A DNA stretch of 64,000 nt, taken from Ornithinibacillus xuwenensis. GTDB taxonomy: Bacteria; Bacillota; Bacilli; Bacillales; Amphibacillaceae. Both the position numbers and the translations under genes were made by a program. Positions within the stretch are counted from its first letter, which is position 1. Each line of letters begins with the position of its first letter. Below the pieces are notes generated by a model, which saw only the letters and a program-made list of their open reading frames with translations, made no database searches and had not been told where the DNA came from. Shown piece by piece: positions 16,863 through 25,381 of this stretch. The stretch spans positions 682,001-746,000 of the forward strand of contig NZ_JBDIML010000001.1 of NCBI RefSeq assembly GCF_039614845.1. Reading direction: 5' to 3'.

Positions 16863-17291
16863 TTAATGGTCACAACCAATACTGTTTTTTTCACCAGAGG
16901 CAGTTTTTCCAGATAACGGATCCCCGCCAGTTGACTGAATTACTTTATTAGTAACCTCTCGGGCAATTGTACCAGATACAAGCTGCAATACATCGTTAAC
17001 TACGATTTGCGATTCTTTGAATTCCTGAACAATTGGAATTTCATCAATCTCCGCTTGCAGACGATCAATTTCCTCTTCGATACGTTTTAATGCTTCTCTT
17101 TTTTCATATGCCTGAAAGTTGACAGCTTGTTTTTGCAGAGTTTTAATTTTCTGTATTAATTTTTGCACCTTATTATTTTCGTTCAATTTTGCTTCTACTT
17201 GCTTGAAACGATCAATTTCTTCTGTATTTGCAAGCATATCTGCTAGTCGCTTAGCTTCTTCTAATACTTGTGTTCTTGTAAATTCAGCCAT
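16863..17291 (-). CDS. ricA: RicA (YmcA), YlbF/YmcA family
   Basis: RicA works with RicF (YlbF) and RicT (YaaT) as an iron-sulfur complex that steers RNase Y and promotes competence, biofilm formation and sporulation in B. subtilis. The 142-residue protein is mostly helical, with coiled-coil-like heptads across residues 30-100, and ends in the Cys-containing tail IGCDH, consistent with the conserved cluster-binding Cys of RicA. Its ATG is 2 bases after the miaB stop. RNase Y itself is encoded at 20427-21998. Confidence 0.93.
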   Translation of the reverse strand: MAEFTRTQVLEEAKRLADMLANTEEIDRFKQVEAKLNENNKVQKLIQKIKTLQKQAVNFQAYEKREALKRIEEEIDRLQAEIDEIPIVQEFKESQIVVNDVLQLVSGTIAREVTNKVIQSTGGDPLSGKTASGEKNSIGCDH

Positions 17292-17293
17292 AA

Positions 17294-18871
17294 TTACTTC
17301 ACCTCTATTGTATTTTCAACCATTTCGCCATTTAAGGACCAGGTTTTTGTTTCGGTTATTTTTACATCTACAATCTTTCCAATAGCAGATTTAGGTCCTT
17401 TAAAGTTTACTAGTTTATTTTTCTCAGTATATCCAGCTAATACATTCGGATCCTTTTTACTTTCTCCTTCAACCAGAACCTTTACAGTTTTGTTTTCATA
17501 TGTCTTCATGGATGCTGCAGATTGTTTATTTACTAACTCATTTAAGCGATACAGACGCTGCTTTTTAACTTCTTCAGGAACATCATCTTTTTTCTTTGCA
17601 GCTGGTGTCCCTTCCCGTGGTGAATAGATAAAGGTATATGCCGCTTCAAATCCTACCTCTTCTACAAGAGTCATTGTCTCTTCAAACTGTTCATCGGTTT
17701 CATTTGGAAAACCAACAATAATATCTGTCGTTAACGTCGCGTTCGGAATTGCTTTACGAATTTTTCGTACCAATTCTAAGTAATCTTCACGCGTATATTT
17801 ACGATTCATGCGTTTTAGCACTTCACTACTACCTGATTGTACTGGTAAGTGAATATGATCAAGAAGGTTTCCGCCTTTCGCTAACACTTCAATTAAATGA
17901 TCATCAAAATCTCGTGGATGTGATGTTGTGAAACGTACTCTTGGGATATCAATTTTGTGAATATCATCCATTAGATCTCCTAATCGGTAGTCCAAATCCT
18001 CGAAATCCTTACCATACGCATTTACATTTTGTCCAAGTAAGGTAATTTCCTGATAGCCTTGTGCCGCTAATTGACGCACCTCTTGTATGATATCCTCTGG
18101 CCGACGACTTCTTTCTTTACCGCGAGTCATCGGTACGATACAATACGTACAAAACTTATCGCAGCCATACATAATATTAACCCATGCTTTAATTTTACCA
18201 TTACGGACCTTTGGAAGGTTCTCAATAATGTCTCCTTCTTTAGACCATACTTCGACAACCTGCGCTTTACCAAACATTGCATCTTTTACTAAGTGTGGTA
18301 AACGATGAATATTATGCGTACCGAACACCAAATCGATATGCTGATGTTTTTTCATAATACGGTCTACTACAGATTCTTCCTGAGACATACAACCACAAAC
18401 CCCAAGAATTAAATCTGGTTTCTCAGTTTTTAGTGGCTTTAAATGACCAATCTCGCCGAACACTTTATTTTCTGCATTCTCACGAATAGCACATGTATTG
18501 AGTAAGATTAGGTCTGCTTCATTCGTATCAGCTGTTGCTTCATATCCCATATCTGTCAGAATTCCAGCCATAACCTCTGTATCATGCTCGTTCATTTGAC
18601 AACCATATGTACGAATCAAGAACTTCTTCCCTTTTCCAATTTCTTGCATATCCTCAGGAATGGAAAAGTCATAATGAAACTGAACTTCTTCTCGACGTCG
18701 CTTTCTAGCTTTCTTTAAATCTGGTGGCTGATAGCTTGTTTGAAAGTATTTTGCAATCATATCATCACTGGACATTTGTTTGATTCGTTCAATATTCTCC
18801 TGTTCGGAGTTTATGTCTGTTGGATTAATTTGCTTTATCTGATTTTGTTCGAGACGCTGTTTTTCATTCAT
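17294..18871 (-). CDS. miaB: tRNA methylthiotransferase MiaB
   Basis: MiaB is a radical-SAM enzyme that converts i6A37 in tRNA (made by MiaA) to ms2i6A37. The 525-residue protein has an N-terminal extension of about 65 residues typical of Bacilli, the cluster-binding domain with Cys in YGCQMNE, NTCAIRENAENK and VCGCM, the radical-SAM motif CDKFCTYC, and a C-terminal TRAM domain. AAAGGAG precedes the ATG at ideal spacing. It is co-oriented with ricA only 2 bases away. Confidence 0.97.
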   Translation of the reverse strand: MNEKQRLEQNQIKQINPTDINSEQENIERIKQMSSDDMIAKYFQTSYQPPDLKKARKRRREEVQFHYDFSIPEDMQEIGKGKKFLIRTYGCQMNEHDTEVMAGILTDMGYEATADTNEADLILLNTCAIRENAENKVFGEIGHLKPLKTEKPDLILGVCGCMSQEESVVDRIMKKHQHIDLVFGTHNIHRLPHLVKDAMFGKAQVVEVWSKEGDIIENLPKVRNGKIKAWVNIMYGCDKFCTYCIVPMTRGKERSRRPEDIIQEVRQLAAQGYQEITLLGQNVNAYGKDFEDLDYRLGDLMDDIHKIDIPRVRFTTSHPRDFDDHLIEVLAKGGNLLDHIHLPVQSGSSEVLKRMNRKYTREDYLELVRKIRKAIPNATLTTDIIVGFPNETDEQFEETMTLVEEVGFEAAYTFIYSPREGTPAAKKKDDVPEEVKKQRLYRLNELVNKQSAASMKTYENKTVKVLVEGESKKDPNVLAGYTEKNKLVNFKGPKSAIGKIVDVKITETKTWSLNGEMVENTIEVK

Positions 18872-18931
18872 TAGACAATCTCCTTTCTATTCTAGAACAA
18901 ATTAATTATGTATATAGGTTTACATTATTAC

Positions 18932-18960
18932 AGTATAAAGCCTTTCAATGAATTTAACAA
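18932..18960 (-). promoter_or_regulatory. Likely sigma-A promoter of miaB
   Basis: On the minus strand TTGTTA and TATACT are separated by 17 bases, about 60 bases before the miaB start. Confidence 0.5.
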
Positions 18961-19086
18961 TATTTGTGAAAGCACTAACCCAATTAGATTTATCGGAAAT
19001 AGATAAAATAGGAAAAATAAATGATTACTTCCATAACTTTCTAAAGTACAACTAGTAATTCTTTTATATGAACCTTATGAACCTAT

Positions 19087-19115
19087 AAAAAAAGTGCTAC
19101 GCTATCGCGCAACAC
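19087..19115 (-). terminator. Terminator of spoVS
   Basis: An 8-bp stem with two G-T pairs (GTGTTGCG with CGTAGCAC) is followed by seven T on the minus strand. Confidence 0.82.
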
Positions 19116-19133
19116 AATTAAGGACATCTATAC

Positions 19134-19394
19134 TTATCTAGGTTCAACAATTAATTTAATTGCTGTCCGTTCTTCATTATCAATCATGATATCCGTAAAG
19201 GCTGGAATACAAATTAGGTCAACTCCACTTGGGGCAACAAATCCTCTAGCGATTGCAACTGCTTTTACGGCTTGGTTTAATGCACCAGCGCCGATAGCCT
19301 GAATTTCCGCTGTGCCGCGTTCACGTAATACATTCGCAAGTGCTCCTGCTACTGAATTAGGATTTGATTTTGCTGAGACTTTTAATATTTCCAT
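19134..19394 (-). CDS. spoVS: Stage V sporulation protein S
   Basis: SpoVS is a small Alba-like protein needed for normal septation and coat assembly during sporulation. The 86 residues (MEILKVSAKSNPNSVAGALA onward, ending IKLIVEPR) match the B. subtilis protein almost along its whole length. The start at 19394 follows AAGGAGG by 8 bases. It lies downstream of rny-ymdB, as in B. subtilis, but tdh and kbl, which follow it there, are absent here. Confidence 0.97.
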   Translation of the reverse strand: MEILKVSAKSNPNSVAGALANVLRERGTAEIQAIGAGALNQAVKAVAIARGFVAPSGVDLICIPAFTDIMIDNEERTAIKLIVEPR

Positions 19395-19439
19395 TACTAG
19401 TACCTCCTTCATTTCCTATTATAGTTCTATTGCTACTAT

Positions 19440-19467
19440 ATTCTTGGAGACGTTAGCTTATAACCTT
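19440..19467 (-). promoter_or_regulatory. Weak sigma-H-like promoter before spoVS
   Basis: On the minus strand AAGGTTA and CAAGAAT are 13 bases apart. Sigma-H sites resemble AGGANNT and GAAT at this spacing, and B. subtilis spoVS depends on sigma-H. The match is partial. Confidence 0.3.
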
Positions 19468-19517
19468 ATTATGCATCAAGATTTCAAAAAATTCAAATTT
19501 CCGACGAACAACAGCTA

Positions 19518-20315
19518 TTAACCTAGGAATGGATTGTCCTCATTTATCATAATTCTCTCAATTTTAGATGCTTTTCCGCTAGCATCATCTATTGTTACGA
19601 TGATACCATTTAATTGATTTCTTCCATTTTTATCAGGTTCAAATCGAACGGGCAAGCTTGTTAAAAATTTCTTTAACACTGCCTCACGTTCAACACCTAA
19701 AATTCCATCGTACGGCCCAGTCATTCCTACATCTGTAATATATGCAGTACCCTTTGGTAAAATGCGATTATCGGCAGTTTGGGTATGTGTATGTGTACCA
19801 ACTACAGCGCTAACTCTTCCATCTACATACCAGCCCATTGCTTGTTTCTCACTAGTTGCTTCCGCATGAAAATCAAGAAAAATTATATTGGTTCTCTTCT
19901 GAGCTTGCTCAATTAACTGATCTGCCTTCCGAAAAGGATCATCGATTGCTGGTAGGAATGTACGACCTTGTAAGTTCATAATCGCTATTTCCGTACCGTT
20001 TATATTGATGAAAGTTAAGCCTTTCCCTGGCGTCCCTTCTGGATAGTTAGCAGGGCGGACTAAGTTTTTTGCGTCATCAATAAATTCAAAAATATCTTTT
20101 TTATCCCATGAATGATTACCCATGGTAATTGCTTGCGCTCCCCATTCCATGAATTGCTTATAAATCTTTTCCGTTATACCTTTACCCGATGCTGCGTTTT
20201 CACCATTAATAATAACAGCGTTGGGTCTGTATTTTTCTTTTAATTTTGGTAAATATGTTTGAACCATCTCTCTTCCAGGAGATCCAAAGACGTCACCAAT
20301 AAATAATATCTTCAT
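19518..20315 (-). CDS. ymdB: YmdB metallophosphoesterase
   Basis: YmdB is a dinuclear-metal phosphodiesterase that affects biofilm, motility switching and extracellular nanotube formation in B. subtilis. The 265-residue protein has the expected metal ligands in GDVFGSPGR, NGENA, GNHSWD, DFHAE and GTHTHTQTAD. It lies between rny and spoVS. The ribosome site (AGGATGG) is weak. It was shown to affect many mRNAs, and a link to neighbouring RNase Y has been proposed. Confidence 0.95.
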   Translation of the reverse strand: MKILFIGDVFGSPGREMVQTYLPKLKEKYRPNAVIINGENAASGKGITEKIYKQFMEWGAQAITMGNHSWDKKDIFEFIDDAKNLVRPANYPEGTPGKGLTFININGTEIAIMNLQGRTFLPAIDDPFRKADQLIEQAQKRTNIIFLDFHAEATSEKQAMGWYVDGRVSAVVGTHTHTQTADNRILPKGTAYITDVGMTGPYDGILGVEREAVLKKFLTSLPVRFEPDKNGRNQLNGIIVTIDDASGKASKIERIMINEDNPFLG

Positions 20316-20398
20316 TCCAAAACCATCCTATCGTACATTTTATGTATAGTTTAGACCTTCTTCACTAATAAATAAAGCTATAATTGTATTTCGAATAT

Positions 20399-20428
20399 AA
20401 AAAGCGGAGCAAATGCTCCGCTTTTTTT
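20399..20428 (-). terminator. Terminator of rny
   Basis: A 12-bp stem (AAAGCGGAGC with GCTCCGCTTT as its core) overlaps the rny stop codon and is followed by T residues on the minus strand. Confidence 0.9.
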
Positions 20429-21998
20429 ATTTTGCATATTCAACTGCTCTTGTTTCACGAATTACAGTCACTTTAATATGACCTGGGTAATCAAGCTCGC
20501 TTTCAATACGCTTACGAATATCACGTGCAATACGTGCCGAATCAATATCATCGATTTCATCTGGCTTAACCATAATTCGAATTTCTCTTCCTGCTTGGAT
20601 TGCAAATGATTTTTCAACACCTGCAAACGATTCTGAGATTTCTTCAAGCTTCTCTAATCGTTTGATATAATTCTCCAAGGTTTCACTTCTTGCTCCAGGG
20701 CGAGCTGCTGATAAAGCATCAGCCGCAGCTACTAGAACAGAAATTACGGAAGTAGGCTCTTCATCACCATGGTGAGAAGCAATCGAATTAATGACTACCT
20801 CGTGTTCTTTGTATTTCATTGCTAGCTCTTTCCCGATTTCAACGTGGCTTCCTTCTACTTCATGATCAATTGCTTTACCAATGTCATGGAGTAATCCTGC
20901 TCTTCTTGCTAACCTTACATCTTCACCTAATTCAGCAGCTAGTAAACCAGATAGGTATGCTACTTCTGTAGAATGCTTTAACACATTTTGACCATAGCTT
21001 GTACGGTATTTTAGGCGACCAAGGATTTTAATTAAATCTGGATGTAGACCATGTACACCTACTTCAAACGTTGTTTCTTCCCCTACTTCTCGTATATATT
21101 CATCAACTTCACGTCTAGCTTTATCCACCATTTCTTCAATTCTTGCTGGGTGAATTCTGCCATCCTGTACGAGTTTCTCTAAAGCTATACGAGCAGTTTC
21201 TCTACGAACTGGGTCAAAACCAGATAATATAACTGCTTCTGGTGTATCATCAATGATTAAATCGATTCCTGTTAATGTTTCCAATGTACGTATGTTTCGA
21301 CCTTCACGACCAATAATACGACCTTTCATTTCATCGTTTGGAAGATTTACAACAGATACAGTAGTTTCAGCAACGTGGTCTGCAGCACAGCGTTGTAAAG
21401 CCAAGGACAGGATATTTTTTGCCTTCTTATCCGCCTCTTCTTTTGCACGATTTTCAGCTTCCTTAATCATAATCGCTGATTCATGTGCTAATTCCTTTTC
21501 AATACGCTCTAAAATAATGCTTCTTGCCTGATCAGTAGTGTAACCAGAAATGCGCTCAAGCTCGGTTTGCTGCTCTTGTAACATTGCTTCCACTTTGCTT
21601 TCCATTTCTTCAATTTGTTGTTGTTTTTCTGTAAGCGATTGTTCGCGTTTTTCAAGCATGAGCTCTCGCTTGTCCAGTGTCTCACTTTTTCTATCCAGAT
21701 TTTCTTCTCTTTGCATCAGGCGACTTTCTTGCTTTTGGACTTCAGAACGACGTTCACGTAATTCTTGCTCTGTCTGCTGGCGAAGTTTATGATTTTCATC
21801 CTTTGCCTCAAGAAGTGCCTCTTTTTTAGCGGCATCTGCATTTCGATGTGCTTCTTCCACTATTTGCTTTGCTAGATTTTCCGCACTGGAAATTTTAGCC
21901 TCAGCAATAGATTTACGAATCAGATAACCAACAACAATACCGACTACAAGGAAAAATAAGGCAAGCAAAATGGAGATGAGTAGAAAGTTGTCTCCCAC
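20427..21998 (-). CDS. rny: Ribonuclease Y
   Basis: RNase Y is the membrane-anchored endoribonuclease that starts mRNA decay in Bacilli. The 523-residue protein has an N-terminal membrane helix (residues ~5-27), a long coiled coil (~30-200), a KH domain with GRIIGREGRNIRTLE, and the HD phosphohydrolase domain with LLHDIGKAIDHE. The start is a GTG at 21998 with AGGAGGTG five bases upstream; no better ATG exists. RicA, encoded in the next cluster, is a known regulator. Confidence 0.97.
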   Translation of the reverse strand: MGDNFLLISILLALFFLVVGIVVGYLIRKSIAEAKISSAENLAKQIVEEAHRNADAAKKEALLEAKDENHKLRQQTEQELRERRSEVQKQESRLMQREENLDRKSETLDKRELMLEKREQSLTEKQQQIEEMESKVEAMLQEQQTELERISGYTTDQARSIILERIEKELAHESAIMIKEAENRAKEEADKKAKNILSLALQRCAADHVAETTVSVVNLPNDEMKGRIIGREGRNIRTLETLTGIDLIIDDTPEAVILSGFDPVRRETARIALEKLVQDGRIHPARIEEMVDKARREVDEYIREVGEETTFEVGVHGLHPDLIKILGRLKYRTSYGQNVLKHSTEVAYLSGLLAAELGEDVRLARRAGLLHDIGKAIDHEVEGSHVEIGKELAMKYKEHEVVINSIASHHGDEEPTSVISVLVAAADALSAARPGARSETLENYIKRLEKLEEISESFAGVEKSFAIQAGREIRIMVKPDEIDDIDSARIARDIRKRIESELDYPGHIKVTVIRETRAVEYAK

Positions 21999-22193
21999 GT
22001 TTTCACCTCCTCTTGCTATAAAATTGTTTCAGTTCATTCATTACATATTGTCGGCATGTACCATATTCAATGAATAATTTACATTTCGTATAATAAAAAA
22101 TATAAAATTATACATATTAATTTTATCTGTCAGTAAAAATATTGTCAAGGAATCGACATAAAATATGTTTTTGATTTTCTATTTTCTGTTAAT

Positions 22194-22223
22194 GAAAAAA
22201 GCCCTTTACTATGTAAAGGGCTT
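22194..22223 (-). terminator. Terminator of recA
   Basis: An 11-bp perfect stem (AAGCCCTTTAC with GTAAAGGGCTT) is followed by a T run on the minus strand. Confidence 0.93.
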
Positions 22224-22233
22224 AAAATATATC

Positions 22234-23271
22234 TTAAACATCTAATGTTTCTTGTGCAGGTTGTTCTTCTGGTACTTCAACATCACTATCTAAGTTATAG
22301 TGATCACGAATTGCTTGTTGAATTTCTACCAGGATTTCCTTGTTTTCTTTAAGGAATACCTTCGCATTTTCTCTTCCTTGCCCAAGTCTTTCACCTTCAT
22401 AGGAGTACCATGCACCACTCTTTTGAACGATGTCCAAGTCAGAGCCAATATCTAAGATTTCACCTTCTTTAGAAATCCCTTCCCCATACATAATATCTAC
22501 TTCTGCTTGTTTAAATGGAGGTGCAACCTTATTTTTAACTACTTTAATTTTCGCTCTGTTACCTAAAATGTCATTGCCTTGCTTTAATGTTTCTGCACGA
22601 CGAACTTCTAAACGGACAGAAGAATAGAACTTTAATGCGCGTCCTCCTGGAGTGGTCTCAGGGTTTCCGAACATTACGCCAACTTTTTCACGAATCTGGT
22701 TGATGAAAATTGCGGTTGTTTTTGATTTATTGATAGCACCTGAAAGCTTACGTAAAGCTTGAGACATAAGACGGGCTTGTAAACCTACATGAGCGTCACC
22801 CATTTCCCCTTCAATCTCTGCCTTCGGTACTAATGCAGCAACTGAATCCACAACAATAATATCAACCGCTCCACTACGCACTAACGCTTCAGCAATTTCT
22901 AGTGCTTGTTCACCTGTATCTGGTTGTGAAAGTAGAAGCTCATCAATATTAACACCTAGCGCTCTTGCATAGGTAGGGTCAAGTGCATGCTCTGCATCAA
23001 TAAATGCTGCTTGGCCACCGGCTTGCTGTGCTTCGGCAATTGCGTGAAGTGCTACTGTTGTTTTACCTGATGATTCAGGTCCGTAGATTTCCACAATTCT
23101 ACCTTTTGGATAGCCACCTATACCCAATGCTATATCTAATGTAAGCGAACCACTAGAAACTGTTGCTAGTTTCTGATCAGCTGTTTCACCTAATTTCATA
23201 ATAGAACCTTTACCGAACTGTTTCTCTATTTGTCTTAAAGCCATATCTAAAGCTTGTTTTCTATCACTCAA
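22234..23271 (-). CDS. recA: Recombinase RecA
   Basis: RecA forms filaments on single-stranded DNA for recombination and triggers LexA self-cleavage. The 345-residue protein has Walker A GPESSGKTT (66-74), Walker B DIIVVDSVAALVP, and the DNA-binding loop regions GEMGDAHVGLQARLM and FINQIREKVGVMFG. The start codon is TTG (minus strand), 8 bases after AAGGAGG, with no in-frame ATG at a better place. A promoter and LexA-type box lie upstream. It is separated from cinA by 174 bases. Confidence 0.98.
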   Translation of the reverse strand: MSDRKQALDMALRQIEKQFGKGSIMKLGETADQKLATVSSGSLTLDIALGIGGYPKGRIVEIYGPESSGKTTVALHAIAEAQQAGGQAAFIDAEHALDPTYARALGVNIDELLLSQPDTGEQALEIAEALVRSGAVDIIVVDSVAALVPKAEIEGEMGDAHVGLQARLMSQALRKLSGAINKSKTTAIFINQIREKVGVMFGNPETTPGGRALKFYSSVRLEVRRAETLKQGNDILGNRAKIKVVKNKVAPPFKQAEVDIMYGEGISKEGEILDIGSDLDIVQKSGAWYSYEGERLGQGRENAKVFLKENKEILVEIQQAIRDHYNLDSDVEVPEEQPAQETLDV

Positions 23272-23301
23272 CGAAACTACCTCCTTAAATTAACTATATC
23301 T

Positions 23302-23330
23302 ATCATACATTGTTTTCGATGTTTTGCCAA
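23302..23330 (-). promoter_or_regulatory. Sigma-A promoter of recA
   Basis: On the minus strand TTGGCA and TATGAT are separated by 17 bases, about 30 bases before the recA start. Confidence 0.78.
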
Positions 23331-23338
23331 GCAAAAAA

Positions 23339-23352
23339 CGAATAAATGTTCT
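23339..23352 (-). promoter_or_regulatory. LexA (SOS/Cheo) box of recA
   Basis: CGAATAAATGTTCT fits the Bacillus SOS box CGAAC-RNRY-GTTYC with two deviations. It lies 8 bases upstream of the recA -35 element. LexA is encoded in this window, so the pair is an SOS circuit. Confidence 0.72.
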
Positions 23353-23445
23353 CATATTTTTTCTGGGTTATTTTCATTATTTTTCATTAATTCAACTGAG
23401 ATATTCTATAAAAATAATATTCTATACTCGGAAGAGCACTTAAAA

Positions 23446-24693
23446 TTATGTTTTTAAGTTATGGAATAAAAGTTCATATCCCTTTAATACAGCTCTTTGT
23501 CTAATTGCTTCCCGATCACCAATAAACTCATATTTATTCGCAAAATGATCAACACCCTCAATGTATATGGAAATATAAACTGTCCCTACAGCTTTTCCTT
23601 CAACCGAGTCTGGTCCTGCAATTCCTGTGAAGCTAATTCCTACCGAAGTGCCTAATAATTTGGCTACATTCTGAGACATTTCCAGTGCACATGCTTCACT
23701 TACTGTCCCAAAATTATCTAAAGTAGATGATGATACCTGTAGTACATCTCGTTTAACTGATTCATCATAACAGACAATTGCCCCGTTACAAACCACAGAA
23801 GCACCTGGAACAGCTATCATTTTTTCGATAAACTTCCCACCTGTCAGGCTTTCTGCGGAAGCGATTTTATGCTGGCCATCTCTTAATAAGGAAACAATAC
23901 GATGCTCGATATTCTCATCATTCATTCCAATAAAATAAGGGCCTACTTTAGCTAGAATAGCGGATTTTGTTTGTTCTAATAAATCTATTGCTCTTTCTTC
24001 AGATGACGCTTTTGCCGTTAAACGAATCACAACACCATCTGCCTGGGCTAATGGTGCAATTGTTGGATTTTGTTGGCTATCGATAAGCTCTTTAAGTTCG
24101 TGTTCAAGCTTTGATTCTCCAATACCTATAAAACGTAGCACATACGATTTAATTACATCTGTCTGCCCGTGCAACTGACTTAAGTAAGGCAGGACACCTT
24201 CATTCATCATTGACTTCATTTCACGCGGAACACCAGGTAAAAAGACCCACGTCTTACTCTGATATTCAACTATCATACCAGGTGCCATTCCAACATTGTT
24301 CTCGATAATGCTAGCACCATGAAATACACGAGCCTGCTTTCGATTATTCGGTGTCATCACCGTATTATTTCTCTTGAAATAAGCTTCAATTTTTTTCATA
24401 GAAGGATTATGTTCAATGATTTCAATACCACTGAGAAGTTGAAAGGCTTCTCGTGTTAAATCATCATCAGTTGGTCCTAATCCTCCCGTAACAATAATGA
24501 CATCAGAGCGATTTTGTGCAGCGTCAAAGATGTCTTTTGCACGTGTTAAATTATCACCTACAACACCGTGATAATAAACATTAATACCATGTAATGCCAA
24601 CTGTTCAGAAATCCATTGTGCATTCGTGTTCGCAATTTGCCCTAACAGAAGCTCTGTACCGACAGCAACAATTTCCGCATTAACTGTTTTCAT
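23446..24693 (-). CDS. cinA: CinA family protein, competence/damage-inducible
   Basis: The 415-residue protein has an N-terminal MoCF-biosynthesis fold (AEIVAVGTELLLGQIANTNA, VTGGLGPTDDDLT) and a C-terminal CinA domain (SAESLTGGKFIEKM, GISFTGIAGP). The family includes NMN deamidases and pyrophosphatases used in NAD recycling; in Bacillus it is part of the late-competence cinA-recA locus. Its ATG overlaps the pgsA stop codon by one base (TAATG), so translation is coupled. Confidence 0.95.
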   Translation of the reverse strand: MKTVNAEIVAVGTELLLGQIANTNAQWISEQLALHGINVYYHGVVGDNLTRAKDIFDAAQNRSDVIIVTGGLGPTDDDLTREAFQLLSGIEIIEHNPSMKKIEAYFKRNNTVMTPNNRKQARVFHGASIIENNVGMAPGMIVEYQSKTWVFLPGVPREMKSMMNEGVLPYLSQLHGQTDVIKSYVLRFIGIGESKLEHELKELIDSQQNPTIAPLAQADGVVIRLTAKASSEERAIDLLEQTKSAILAKVGPYFIGMNDENIEHRIVSLLRDGQHKIASAESLTGGKFIEKMIAVPGASVVCNGAIVCYDESVKRDVLQVSSSTLDNFGTVSEACALEMSQNVAKLLGTSVGISFTGIAGPDSVEGKAVGTVYISIYIEGVDHFANKYEFIGDREAIRQRAVLKGYELLFHNLKT

Positions 24694-25271
24694 TATTTAG
24701 AGTCCCTCATAACATGCCAGTTTTTCACAAAATAGTCATATCCGGATAATACTGTAAAGAAAAGTGCGATATATAGCATAATTGTTCCAAACGGAAAGTC
24801 GATAAAGGAAAAAGGAAAATTATGAAGTAACAAAACAGAAATCGCAACCATTTGTGTAGCGGTCTTAAGCTTGCCCATATTACCTGCTGCTAAAACCGTT
24901 CCCTCTCCTGCAGCGACAAGACGTAGCCCCGTTACTGCGAATTCTCTACTTATGATGATAATCACAACCCACGCTGGTGCCGCTCCAGTTTCTACTAATA
25001 GAATTAATGCAGCAGATACTAATAGCTTATCAGCCAGCGGATCTAAAAACTTACCTAAGTTGGTAACGAGATTATGCTTTCTGGCATAATAACCATCTAT
25101 CCAATCTGTTGTAGAAGCAATAATAAATAATAGTGCCGCTACAAAGTGGGATACAGGTAGTGATTCATCGCCAATATTCCACTCTCCCCACTGGAATGGA
25201 ATACTCATTAATAAAATAAATAAAGGAATTAATAGTATTCTAGAAATCGTAATTCTATTTGGAATATTCAT
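24693..25271 (-). CDS. pgsA: Phosphatidylglycerophosphate synthase PgsA
   Basis: PgsA makes phosphatidylglycerol phosphate from CDP-diacylglycerol and glycerol-3-phosphate in the membrane. The 192-residue protein has four to six membrane segments and the CDP-alcohol phosphotransferase motif DGYYAR followed by GKFLDPLAD. The ATG at 25271 (MNIPNRIT) is preferred to the one at 25280 because it has proper spacing to GGAGG. It is coupled to cinA and follows the ymfM gene. Confidence 0.96.
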   Translation of the reverse strand: MNIPNRITISRILLIPLFILLMSIPFQWGEWNIGDESLPVSHFVAALLFIIASTTDWIDGYYARKHNLVTNLGKFLDPLADKLLVSAALILLVETGAAPAWVVIIIISREFAVTGLRLVAAGEGTVLAAGNMGKLKTATQMVAISVLLLHNFPFSFIDFPFGTIMLYIALFFTVLSGYDYFVKNWHVMRDSK

Positions 25272-25340
25272 GTACAACATTCTCCTCCTAAAAGCAATTA
25301 TATAAGCTTTATGAATAATAGATAAGTTCTAATAAAGGGA

Positions 25341-25378
25341 TAAAACCCTTCTCTAGCCTGTTACTGAGAAGGGTTTTA
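25341..25378 (-). terminator. Terminator of the ymfK-ymfM genes
   Basis: A 13-bp perfect stem (TAAAACCCTTCTC with GAGAAGGGTTTTA) closes a 12-base loop. The T run is short, so it may be only partly efficient. Confidence 0.8.
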
Positions 25379-25381
25379 TGA

